Source: Anaerolineales bacterium (GTDB lineage Bacteria; Chloroflexota; Anaerolineae; Anaerolineales; Villigracilaceae). Taken from it: a stretch of 64,000 nucleotides of DNA. A program made the position numbers and the translations under genes. The notes under the pieces were generated by a model, which had not been told where the DNA came from, did not search any database, and saw only the letters and a list, made by a program, of their open reading frames with translations. The stretch lies in contig JAFGMV010000053.1 in NCBI GenBank assembly GCA_016927315.1, forward strand, positions 1-64,000, in the 5' to 3' direction. Below, piece after piece: positions 41,621 through 49,866 of the stretch. Numbering within the stretch: the stretch's first letter is position 1; each line of letters opens with the position of its first letter.

Positions 41621-44184
41621 TATTCCTGGCAGTTGTCTGGCAGCGGGCTGTATGTGTATATCAACCCCTCATCCAGGAAAGCGATGGATATTACATCAAT
41701 ATAAGCTGTTCGACCTTCTCCGCGTGGACAACCAATAAGTATCACATCAGATCCATGAGAAAAATTTTTAGGAACTTCTTTCAAAGGCAAAACCCCTTGG
41801 AGAATCGATTTATTCACAACCAAAAAACCAACACGGGGGAAATCTCTGCGGGCATAGGCTGGCCAGGGTTTTGTTGCCGACATCCCGCTATTTGATCTAT
41901 AGAAACGCGGGTACAACAAGCGTCCCATGAATATGACTGTCTCTGGTTGTTCTGAAATATCCCTTAACTGGACGGGATCCAGGTTGGCGGTTTCAAAAGC
42001 AGGCGTCTCAATTAACTTCCCAATCACTGCTGTACGATCGAGGTCTTCAAAATGAGCCGGAATTGCTTTTTCCAATATCCAGGGAACAGCTCCGACCAGG
42101 AAAAATCCAGCGATTATACCAATCCAACTCCAGCGTAATGCATACCTGCTTTTGACAATTGGGGAGTGCTTCGGCAGATCATCGTGATAGACTTTTTCTT
42201 TCGAAACACCAAACACAAGCGCTGCTCCAGATAATAATTCCGCCACCCCCAGCCCAAAGTACATATATGGACCCCAATCAGCAGGCAGATTGTAACGCCA
42301 GCCAGAGAAACGCGCAACGCCTAAAGTCAGAGCATATCCCAGGCTGAAGAACATCGGCGTCAAACCAATCCAGCGTAACCGTTGCCAGGCTGTTCCTATC
42401 CCGATAGATATCAAAGCCAGGTAGAACAAGACCACCAAAATGTTATACCATGCCAGTGTTCCATCCCACTCCATCCAGTAAAGATTGACCGGGGCTCTCA
42501 GACCATTGTATGTTTCAATCAAGGGCAGAGCCAACAGACCATCAATTTCTACTGCCAAAAAATGATTGGTAATAAACCCGGCCACAAAAGCAGGGTGCTC
42601 GATGGTGAATTGGATAACATTGTCCACCACACTTTCGGAAGGATCCAGAGCCTGTGAACTTAAATTATCGCTAAGTGAATACTGGCTCGATAGAATTCCC
42701 ATCTGGTTGGGGCTATCCAAAGTGAAAGAACCGCTCACCATCCGGTTGTGCGTCAACCAGGGAGTCACGGTTACGATGACACCCAGGCTGAAAATCACGA
42801 TCGCGATACTCCAATCTTTCCACTTCGGCCAATAGGCCAACCAGGCCGTCAAAATAACAATTGGTAACAATAGCATGGATTGCGTGCGAAGCAAAAGCAG
42901 CAATCCAAACATTCCACCGGCAACCAGTGCGGCACTTTTTCTGCAATCCTTATCCCGTAACCAGCGCATGACAAATAAACAGGCGGCAGTAACGGCCAGA
43001 GCGGTTGGTATATCGGTTAAAAACATTTTTGAATTTGAGACACGCGTCTGCGAAGAAACCAGTAAAGCAGATAACTCCCTGAAAATAGCCAGTGAAGCCA
43101 CAAGCACCCCAGCATATCTGCTGTGGAGCATTTTCCCTAGATAGTAGAGTACTACCGGGAATAATGCTAACAAACAAGCCTGCCCAAATATGATCAAATC
43201 ATATCGCTCTCCAAACAGGGCATGTAATCCCGTCAGGAAAGCAATATATAAGGGTCGCGGGGGAATCACACTCGTGTATCCATTTCCCAACAACACATTT
43301 TGGACATTGTAATCATAATAAGCAGCGTCAGAAAGTGGATATGGCCGGTTATCTGGTAAAGTGATCGGTGCATAGAAACTGTTTTTTAGAATCGTGATCG
43401 GCACACTCTGCCAGATGAGTACAGTAATCCCCCATATAGCTAAAGGAAGCATCATCCCCAGCCAGGATAAGGTTTTACCTTTCAGATGGATCCATGCCAA
43501 CATGGCAAACAACCCAGACAAAACCGCGAGGCCCATCATCCAACCGTGGATAGGAACACCCGGTTCTCCCCAATAAGCCGAATCAGGTGTAATGCCCAGT
43601 CCGGTAATTGCCACAAAAATCCAGACCACTAATAGAACCAGCAGAATAATTCCAGAATAAAGATAAACCGGTTTTCGACTCACGGCATGGGTAAATGTCA
43701 GGCCTCTGAGCAACCACAACAAGAACAGAGTCAAAGTAAATCCGGTCAACAAGACAAACACCAAGACCGGTTCAACCCGAATATAAAATGGTAAAAAACG
43801 GTCCGGGTCGTAATAGCGAAAGATGAACATCCCTACTGCTGTCAGCAGGGTAGCAATACCCACCACCCATATAAGCCGTTCGTACACCAGCAGGTGAAGT
43901 GAAGGATTAAGCCAGTAAATTATTCCCTCTCGTCCACGTCTGAAACCATATGCTATTAAGAGAATTGAAACCAGAACAACCAGCATCCCAAGCAGTAATA
44001 TCGATCTGGAAAGGGAATACCCCAGAAGAAAATTGTTCTTCGGGTCAGACGGGATTAAGATCAACCCCAAAAAAGTGATGAACCCCATTATAAAAACAAA
44101 AATAAAGAATAAGCGCCATCCCTTCATCCGGGAATACATCTGCAAACCATCATCCATCGTCTCATCCTGATCAGCAAGTCTCAT
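41620..44184 (-). CDS. Multi-pass GT-C glycosyltransferase-like protein
   Basis: A membrane protein of about 854 residues with 15 or more hydrophobic helices and a C-terminal soluble part (about 730-854). The region SDAAYYDYNVQNVLLGNGY followed by PPRPLYIAFLTGLHALFGE is the pattern of GT39/GT83-like family members that move sugars from polyprenyl phosphate donors onto proteins or lipids. It would act with its active site outside the membrane. AGGATTAAG lies before the ATG at 44184; a start 24 bases further upstream has none. It heads the mutY-pcm run. Acceptor unknown. Confidence 0.75.
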   Translation of the reverse strand: MRLADQDETMDDGLQMYSRMKGWRLFFIFVFIMGFITFLGLILIPSDPKNNFLLGYSLSRSILLLGMLVVLVSILLIAYGFRRGREGIIYWLNPSLHLLVYERLIWVVGIATLLTAVGMFIFRYYDPDRFLPFYIRVEPVLVFVLLTGFTLTLFLLWLLRGLTFTHAVSRKPVYLYSGIILLVLLVVWIFVAITGLGITPDSAYWGEPGVPIHGWMMGLAVLSGLFAMLAWIHLKGKTLSWLGMMLPLAIWGITVLIWQSVPITILKNSFYAPITLPDNRPYPLSDAAYYDYNVQNVLLGNGYTSVIPPRPLYIAFLTGLHALFGERYDLIIFGQACLLALFPVVLYYLGKMLHSRYAGVLVASLAIFRELSALLVSSQTRVSNSKMFLTDIPTALAVTAACLFVMRWLRDKDCRKSAALVAGGMFGLLLLLRTQSMLLLPIVILTAWLAYWPKWKDWSIAIVIFSLGVIVTVTPWLTHNRMVSGSFTLDSPNQMGILSSQYSLSDNLSSQALDPSESVVDNVIQFTIEHPAFVAGFITNHFLAVEIDGLLALPLIETYNGLRAPVNLYWMEWDGTLAWYNILVVLFYLALISIGIGTAWQRLRWIGLTPMFFSLGYALTLGVARFSGWRYNLPADWGPYMYFGLGVAELLSGAALVFGVSKEKVYHDDLPKHSPIVKSRYALRWSWIGIIAGFFLVGAVPWILEKAIPAHFEDLDRTAVIGKLIETPAFETANLDPVQLRDISEQPETVIFMGRLLYPRFYRSNSGMSATKPWPAYARRDFPRVGFLVVNKSILQGVLPLKEVPKNFSHGSDVILIGCPRGEGRTAYIDVISIAFLDEGLIYTYSPLPDNCQE

Positions 44185-44208
44185 CTTAATCCTACGATAC
44201 CCCTGCAT

Positions 44209-44571
44209 AAATCAATTATTATTCAAGGTTCACTATTCGTCGTTTCCAATTCCGGTATCAATTGTCGGCACTTAATGGACCGGTAATCCTGTCGGTTGCA
44301 TCTACCAACTGGGGTTAATTATTGTAACTCAGGAGCGTAGATAAGAAAAATGAATTCAATCAAGGGGCTCCCATAAATGTTGAAAATTTTATCGTAGATA
44401 TGGTATCCTCGGAGCAGCGTCTCGAAGGTTGATCTGCCCGGTAGATGGTCTCCCTGTAGGACGTTCGGATTTTGTGATTCAACAGATTTTTAATGCACCC
44501 CAATCAAGAACATACAACGCCAATTGAACGACAGGCGCACTCTCCTGAATATAGGTTTCTCATTGATGCGA
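44209..44571. other. Intergenic gap, nothing recognised
   Basis: No supported gene, RNA or strong promoter. It lies between two minus-strand transcripts and should hold the promoter of the GT-C/mutY/pcm run. Confidence 0.5.
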
Positions 44572-44874
44572 TTAGAACTGGAAACCATTCCTGGCAGGGA
44601 TAATCTTATAAGAATAATTATTGACAAATGAAAACAATTGTTCCTGTAATTTTCCCCATTCATCTGTAACAAATATTCGTTCGGCCATCGCTGCAGTGTC
44701 TGCCAACAACCCTACCTGGATCTGTGGATATGCGCCAAAAATTGTGGCCCAGGCTTCAATCGGTTGAAATCCAAAACGCTGAACATTAGGGATGAACTCG
44801 CCGACAACAAATTCAAAATACTCTTGTTCACGATCGGGAGAAATATCCCAGGTCATGATTACCTTGACAGTCAA
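44572..44874 (-). CDS. NIPSNAP/ABM-like small protein
   Basis: A 100-residue protein with the beta-alpha-beta layout of dimeric alpha/beta barrels: VKVIMTWDISPDREQEYFEF, EAWATIFGAYPQIQVGLLA and a C-terminal helix FSFVNNYSYKII. Function unknown. It begins with TTG: AGGAG lies six bases upstream, so a TTG start is favoured over the internal ATG seven residues on. It is ten bases downstream of the metallo-beta-lactamase gene. Confidence 0.65.
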   Translation of the reverse strand: MTVKVIMTWDISPDREQEYFEFVVGEFIPNVQRFGFQPIEAWATIFGAYPQIQVGLLADTAAMAERIFVTDEWGKLQEQLFSFVNNYSYKIIPARNGFQF

Positions 44875-44883
44875 TCAACACTC

Positions 44884-45531
44884 CTAGTCGGATTGATAGT
44901 TCAATACAATCACACGCGTTTCTTCCGGTAACCCTGTTCTTGTGATCTTCAAAGATGGCTGCGTTTCTATTTCGCCTAGTCCCATCTCTTTCGAGAATTT
45001 TTTAATCGGATCGAGTTCTAATTTCGTATCCGGGGTCGCATAATGCATCGGGATGACAATTTCGGGTTCCAGCAAGCTAATCACCTCGGCTGCCTTGGCT
45101 GCATTCAGTCCGCCTCCTCCCCCTACCGGTACCAGAGCTACATTCACGGTTCCCATGGATTCTACTTCCGAGCGGGCTGGTACTTCACGCAAGTCTCCAA
45201 GGTGTGCAACAGAAATTCCTTCATAATCAAAAACATACAGCGTATTTCTCTGTTTACCATTGTTCGTTTTCCCCATTCCATCCGTTTGAATGCCGGTTAT
45301 AAAAACACTGCCAATTTCATATTCTCCAGGTCCAGTGATCACATTCGATACACCTCTTACCGCCTTTAAATAACTGTGACCAGGAGCATCATGACTGACA
45401 GTGACAATATCAGCTTTCAACTTAAGCGCCTGATATCCCACTTCATTATGATCAAATGGATCTGTCACGACGGTCGCCAATCCACGCTCTGTTAACCGAA
45501 AACAGGAGTGTCCGTACCAAGTAATTTCCAT
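44884..45531 (-). CDS. Metallo-beta-lactamase-fold hydrolase (UlaG/UPF0173-like)
   Basis: A 215-residue protein that starts MEITWYGHSCFRL, the signature of the UlaG/UPF0173 group. Further features are VVTDPFD, GPGEYEIG, VAHLGDLRE, VALVPVGGG and VIPMHYATPDT. The usual HxHxDH metal motif is VSHDAPGHS here, so the first His of the motif is Ser and spacing differs; this variant occurs in related proteins, and metal binding may rely on the remaining His/Asp. Substrate unknown. GGAGGCTAGAAC precedes the ATG. Confidence 0.85.
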   Translation of the reverse strand: MEITWYGHSCFRLTERGLATVVTDPFDHNEVGYQALKLKADIVTVSHDAPGHSYLKAVRGVSNVITGPGEYEIGSVFITGIQTDGMGKTNNGKQRNTLYVFDYEGISVAHLGDLREVPARSEVESMGTVNVALVPVGGGGGLNAAKAAEVISLLEPEIVIPMHYATPDTKLELDPIKKFSKEMGLGEIETQPSLKITRTGLPEETRVIVLNYQSD

Positions 45532-45937
45532 GTTCTAGCCTCCGCCAATATTATACCCGCATCCCTCCCCATCCGTAAAAATCAAACAGATCCCAATTTC
45601 CAAACCAGGGATTCATCTATTAACTCAAGACGGTTACTTTAAGAAACCTGACAAAATGAATTGGGATGGTTGCGGGCAAGAAATAACAATCACGAATAGC
45701 ACTAATGAACGGATTACACGAGAAACCAAAAAGAAATTCTCGCAAAACCCCTTTACATACAATACTTGATCACCACTTCTCTTGCTTGAAAAAGCCATGA
45801 TTAATTCAAGAAGCTGCCTTTTGTCTGACAGTATTTTCTGTTTATAATTTTGCTATACCCTGTAAGATTAACTTCAAGGATTTTTTAAATTCGAAAACAG
45901 ATTTCTTCCGAACTTCAGAGCTAAAGAGCAGCGGACC
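45532..45937 (+). other. Intergenic gap with one promoter
   Basis: No gene seen. A promoter TTGTCT (45821-45826), 16 bases, TATAAT (45843-45848) reads toward the lectin-like gene at 45938. Confidence 0.55.
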
Positions 45938-46687
45938 ATGTATAACCTGACTGAAAATCGATCCCCGAATTCAAATATAGCTACTCGTTCAAACGGATGG
46001 CGTTTTTCAATTCCTGCCGGCAATGGGACTCAATACCAACTGGCTCAATTGGATAACTACACCGGGGTGGCGAGAAACAAACTGCCTTACCGTAATCCGG
46101 TGAAGCTTAGACTGCGCGCCCGTGTCTCAGAGAATTCCCTGCCGGGAACCTGGGGGTTTGGTTTCTGGAATGATCCGTTTGGTATTGGGGTTGGATTCGG
46201 AGGCCGCGCCCTGCGTTTACCCTGCCTGCCAAATGCTGTCTGGTTCTTCCATGCCGCCAGACCCAATTACCTGTCTCTGCAGAATAACTGTGCTGGAGAA
46301 GGTTTTCTGGCCATGAGTATCCGCTCCCTTCACTGGCCAACGCTGGCATTATCCCCGCTGGCATTACTCACCCCATTACTGACTATGCGCAGAACGTCAA
46401 GATGGCTGCGCCGGCAAAGCCGCCGGATCGTACAAATGGATACTGAATCCATCGACCTGGACCAGACCCAATGGCACACCTATCAGGTGGACTGGCAGGC
46501 AATGGATGTCCGCCTGAGTGTGGATGATGTCCCCGTACTTGAATCCACTATCTCCCCTCTCGGTCCACTGGGCCTGGTTTTGTGGATCGATAACCAATAT
46601 GCCGCCTGGCGGCCAGATGGCTCTCTGGGCTGGGGATTGGCAGCCAACCCGGCCAGTTGGCTTGAGATTTCAGATCTGCATCTCTGA
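45938..46687 (+). CDS. Concanavalin-like lectin/glucanase fold protein
   Basis: A 249-residue protein resembling LamG/GH16-type jelly rolls: KLRLRARVSENSLPGTWGFGF near the middle, WHTYQVDWQAMDVRLSVDDV and a last strand pair LGLVLWIDNQYAAW. A hydrophobic stretch (about 130-150, LALSPLALLTPLL) lies in a loop region rather than at the N-terminus, and no signal peptide is evident. No catalytic Glu pair of GH16 is visible, so binding rather than hydrolysis is likely. Function unknown. Confidence 0.65.
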   Translation: MYNLTENRSPNSNIATRSNGWRFSIPAGNGTQYQLAQLDNYTGVARNKLPYRNPVKLRLRARVSENSLPGTWGFGFWNDPFGIGVGFGGRALRLPCLPNAVWFFHAARPNYLSLQNNCAGEGFLAMSIRSLHWPTLALSPLALLTPLLTMRRTSRWLRRQSRRIVQMDTESIDLDQTQWHTYQVDWQAMDVRLSVDDVPVLESTISPLGPLGLVLWIDNQYAAWRPDGSLGWGLAANPASWLEISDLHL

Positions 46688-46695
46688 ACAACAGC

Positions 46696-46743
46696 AAAAA
46701 AGTGTACCCTGGGAAAAAACGGGCACACTTTTTCGGTTACTAC
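46696..46743. terminator. Bidirectional terminator
   Basis: AAAAAAGTGT pairs with ACACTTTTT around an inner CC/GG, with T or A runs on both sides. It serves the lectin-like gene (plus) and the UbiA gene (minus). Confidence 0.8.
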
Positions 46744-46765
46744 AGGGAAAGTCCTGATTTCCTGT

Positions 46766-47896
46766 TTACTTCGCCGGTGCTTTAGCCGCCTCCTTCTGCT
46801 TGTCCCGGAAAAACCTGATCAACGCAATCAGCCCGCCAACCACCAGGGCAATCACACCCATCCAATTCATGGATACCGGCAGCGTCATCGGCAACCAGCG
46901 GAATAATGCATCCAGGAATACTCCCAGAATAAATAAACCACCAAACATCCGGTTATGATAGAAACAAAATCCGGAGAACCAGGTCGGCCAGAATACTTCA
47001 AGCCCTTCAGGGGGACCTTCAGGACGTGGCTTGGATAGCACCGCGATCGCGTAAAATGCCCGCAGCCCGGCAAACAAGATCAACAGCATAAAAACCGAAA
47101 AGTAACCTGTACCAACTAGGTAAATGGTAACGGCATAGGCAATCACAATCGCAGCCATGGTTGTGTATCGGGAAAATGTCTGACCAACTCGAACCGGAAA
47201 AGTCCCTACCCCCTTGACCTTATCATCCTCCATTTTATCAATATGCTTGCCAAGGTTAATACTGACAACACTCATCCCAAACGGGACACCTGCCAACGCC
47301 ACCCACCAATCCCAAGCACCAGAAAGCACCAGGTATACACCGGCGATCATGATCGGACCCCAGATCAGGAAGATCGCCAGTTCTCCCAGCGCCAAATACT
47401 TCATCGGCCAGGTATAAAACAATAAGATCAATGATCCGAACGCAAACAGACCGATGACAGCCGGATTGAATTGCGTGAAAAACAGCGCATATATTCCAGA
47501 CAAAAAAGCAATCACCCCACTGACCAGAAACCAGCGGATCTGCTGCTTCTTGGTCCAAAAACCCTGTACCAAAGGATGCACTCCGTATTGGGTACGGAAA
47601 TAGTAGTCCTTATCCACACCGCGGCTGAAATCCGTGTAATCATTTAACAGGTTATTCGCGCCATGAGCAATGAACAACCCCAGAGTAACAACAATCCATG
47701 GCAGCCATGAAAAGAAACCATCCCGCCAAGCCAGCAGCCCGGCAATGATTGCAGAATAAATGGTAACCGTGGTAACAGCAGAGCGAGTTGCGATCAACCA
47801 CTTGGAAATGATATCCAGTTTATCCCATTTTGCCTTATCCTCCATCTTAACCAATTCCCATAAGGCTTTACGCCACATAGCCAGGTCAACACTCAT
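46766..47896 (-). CDS. UbiA-family prenyltransferase
   Basis: A 376-residue membrane protein with about nine helices. The first Asp-rich motif is NDYTDFSRGVDKD, the second KHIDKMEDDKVKG, as in UbiA enzymes that join a polyprenyl chain to an aromatic acceptor (MenA-like menaquinone synthesis is one option). It carries longer loops and about 80 more residues than MenA. AAAGGAGAGAGATTT precedes the ATG at 47896, so a start nine codons earlier is rejected. Divergent from the Hdr/Mvh operon. Acceptor unknown. Confidence 0.82.
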   Translation of the reverse strand: MSVDLAMWRKALWELVKMEDKAKWDKLDIISKWLIATRSAVTTVTIYSAIIAGLLAWRDGFFSWLPWIVVTLGLFIAHGANNLLNDYTDFSRGVDKDYYFRTQYGVHPLVQGFWTKKQQIRWFLVSGVIAFLSGIYALFFTQFNPAVIGLFAFGSLILLFYTWPMKYLALGELAIFLIWGPIMIAGVYLVLSGAWDWWVALAGVPFGMSVVSINLGKHIDKMEDDKVKGVGTFPVRVGQTFSRYTTMAAIVIAYAVTIYLVGTGYFSVFMLLILFAGLRAFYAIAVLSKPRPEGPPEGLEVFWPTWFSGFCFYHNRMFGGLFILGVFLDALFRWLPMTLPVSMNWMGVIALVVGGLIALIRFFRDKQKEAAKAPAK

Positions 47897-47973
47897 AAAT
47901 CTCTCTCCTTTTATCATCCTCATTAGAATAATGAATAACGAGAACCCATATCTGTAAGAAATTATACATTGGA

Positions 47974-47989
47974 GTGTAAATATTCACAC
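47974..47989. promoter_or_regulatory. 16-bp near-palindrome between ubiA-like and hdr genes
   Basis: GTGTAAATATTCACAC, palindromic with one mismatch. It resembles CRP/Rex half-sites but has the wrong spacing for either, so the binder is unknown. Confidence 0.45.
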
Positions 47990-48129
47990 GAAATCACAGT
48001 CCATTGATCAGGCCTCACTTCGCCAACCACAAAGGACAAATCCACCAGGATGAAAACTTTCTCCAGATTTCATCTAATTCGATTTCCTAAGCCGGGAGCC
48101 AGTTTCACTCGGAGTAGAGATTATTTTAC

Positions 48130-48145
48130 GTGAATATCGTCACAA
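48130..48145. promoter_or_regulatory. CRP/FNR-type site upstream of hdr-mvh
   Basis: CGTGA-ATATCG-TCACA matches TGTGA-N6-TCACA with one change. A weak -10 (TAGATT, 48168-48173) downstream puts the site about 42 bases before the start, the class II activator position. Same pattern as 15306-15321. Confidence 0.6.
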
Positions 48146-48271
48146 CAAATGAGTGCTATCAGTCACTAGATTTGAAAACCCGATTCCTCCATACTAGTAA
48201 TGTCGTCGTATTGCTCCGTCTAAAACCAGTTGCGGAGTAAATTTGTGTTTTTAAGCAGAGAGGCTAGAATT

Positions 48272-48865
48272 ATGACCGAGCTCCAAACAGTCGATCTTCC
48301 GACTACGATTCCAAAACACAAGAAATCCCTGTTATCCGAAGTTGCTGCAAGAACTGCCGGGAAATCCAATATCGAAATGTGTATCCAATGCGGCACCTGC
48401 GGAGGTTCCTGTCCGTCCGCAGCAGATATGGATCATACCCCTCGTGCAATTTTCGCTTTGCTTAAAGCAGGCGTACGGGATGAGGCACTCAGAAGCAACA
48501 CGCCCTGGATGTGTGTATCATGCTACTACTGTACCGTACGATGTCCCCAGGACATCCACATCACAGATGTAATGTACACATTGAAGAATATTGCAGTCGA
48601 AGAGAAAATTTACACAGACTCAACTGCACCCGATTTCTCAAAAACCTTTATCAATATGGTGGAGAATTACGGACGCAGTTTTGAGGTAGGGCTGGCCGGG
48701 ATCCATAATCTGAAACACTTCATCGGCCGCTTGCCTGGTATGACCCCGATGGTGATTGGAATGCTCACTAAAAAAGGGATGCCAATCACTCCCCCCAAGC
48801 GCATTAAAGGTATGGCCCAGTTAAAAAAGATCTTGAAGCGCGCCAAGGAATTGGAGGCCGTATGA
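48272..48865 (+). CDS. hdrC: HdrC-like ferredoxin subunit
   Basis: A 197-residue protein with two [4Fe-4S] motifs: C37-x2-C-x2-C-x3-C47P (CIQCGTCGGSC) and C81-x2-C-x2-C-x3-C91P (CVSCYYCTVRC). This is the HdrC subunit of heterodisulfide reductase-like complexes, carrying electrons between HdrA and HdrB. An upstream TTG at 48230 is in frame, but GAGAGGCTAGAATT precedes the ATG at 48272. Its stop overlaps hdrB by four bases. First gene of hdrCBA-mvhDGA. The name is by family; the physiological disulfide in a non-methanogen is unknown. Confidence 0.88.
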   Translation: MTELQTVDLPTTIPKHKKSLLSEVAARTAGKSNIEMCIQCGTCGGSCPSAADMDHTPRAIFALLKAGVRDEALRSNTPWMCVSCYYCTVRCPQDIHITDVMYTLKNIAVEEKIYTDSTAPDFSKTFINMVENYGRSFEVGLAGIHNLKHFIGRLPGMTPMVIGMLTKKGMPITPPKRIKGMAQLKKILKRAKELEAV

Positions 48866-49866
48866 GCGATTATATCTTCTACCCCGGCTGTGCAATGGAA
48901 AGCAGCGCCAGGGCATATGACATATCCCTGAAGGCCATTTCAAAAACACTGGGTATCGGAATAAAGGATGTTGACGACTGGAACTGCTGCGGAGCGACAG
49001 AGTATTTGAGCATCAGCGCAACGCCCGCGTATGCTCTGATCGCTCGCAACCTTGCCCTGGCTTCCAGGCAGGTCAACGGATCCAATACCGTTATGGCTTC
49101 TTGCAGCGCCTGCTATTTGAACCTGACCAAAGCCGATCACAATATGGCCGTTGATCCAAAATTTGGAATAAAAATCAACCAGGCACTTGAAGCAGGAGGA
49201 TTGAGCTACCAACCAGGAGCCCTTGAAATCAAACACATCCTGGATATCATGGTCAACGATATTGGCCTGGAAAAAATCAAGAGTAAAGTAAAACGGCCAT
49301 TGGAAGGCTTGCGAGTGGCCCCTTATCTGGGCTGTATGGTGCCCAGACCAGACTACGCTTCCCGTTTCTCGGATGCCGAACAACCGGTGGAACTTGACAT
49401 GCTGCTCGAAAGCCTTGGTGCAGAGGTCGTCGATTTCCCGCTGCGAACAGCCTGCTGCGGTGGACACATGACCCAGATCTCACCCGATACTGCCTTTGAT
49501 CTGATCAATCGACTTGTAAAGGCAGCAGATGATCAGCAAGCCGATCTGATGGTGACTGCCTGCCCGATGTGCCAGATGAATCTGGATGCATTCCAGGGTG
49601 AAATGAACCATCACTTTAAAACCAATTTCAAGATGCCAATCCTGTTTTTCACCCAACTGGTTGGACTGGCTTTCGGTTACGAAGCCAGCGAACTGGGCTT
49701 TGGCCTTGAACTGGTCAGCGCTAAATCTGCTTTGAGTAAACTGGGGATGAAAGCCCCCGAATCAGACTCTGCCGCAAAAGTCAAGAAACCCCCAAAAGGC
49801 GAACTGCCAATGCCCGCACCACTTCCAAAAATGCCCCGATCCGCTGAAAAAGAGGCGACCCAATGA
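48862..49866 (+). CDS. hdrB: HdrB-like disulfide-reducing subunit
   Basis: A 334-residue protein with two cysteine-rich CCG domains: DWNCCGATEY with ASCSACY, and TACCGGHM with TACPMCQMNL. These bind the noncubane [4Fe-4S] clusters where HdrB reduces the CoM-S-S-CoB disulfide in methanogens. The C-terminal 50 residues are a Pro/Lys/Ser-rich tail beyond the usual end. ATG overlaps the hdrC stop, and its own stop overlaps hdrA. In this bacterium the acceptor may be another disulfide or an electron carrier (inference). Confidence 0.9.
   Translation: MSDYIFYPGCAMESSARAYDISLKAISKTLGIGIKDVDDWNCCGATEYLSISATPAYALIARNLALASRQVNGSNTVMASCSACYLNLTKADHNMAVDPKFGIKINQALEAGGLSYQPGALEIKHILDIMVNDIGLEKIKSKVKRPLEGLRVAPYLGCMVPRPDYASRFSDAEQPVELDMLLESLGAEVVDFPLRTACCGGHMTQISPDTAFDLINRLVKAADDQQADLMVTACPMCQMNLDAFQGEMNHHFKTNFKMPILFFTQLVGLAFGYEASELGFGLELVSAKSALSKLGMKAPESDSAAKVKKPPKGELPMPAPLPKMPRSAEKEATQ

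Noticed and set aside
47974-47989. Rex operator upstream of the UbiA gene
   Set aside because: Half-sites are close to TGTGA/TCACA but the four-base spacing fits neither Rex (TTGTGAA-N4-TTCACAA) nor CRP (N6).
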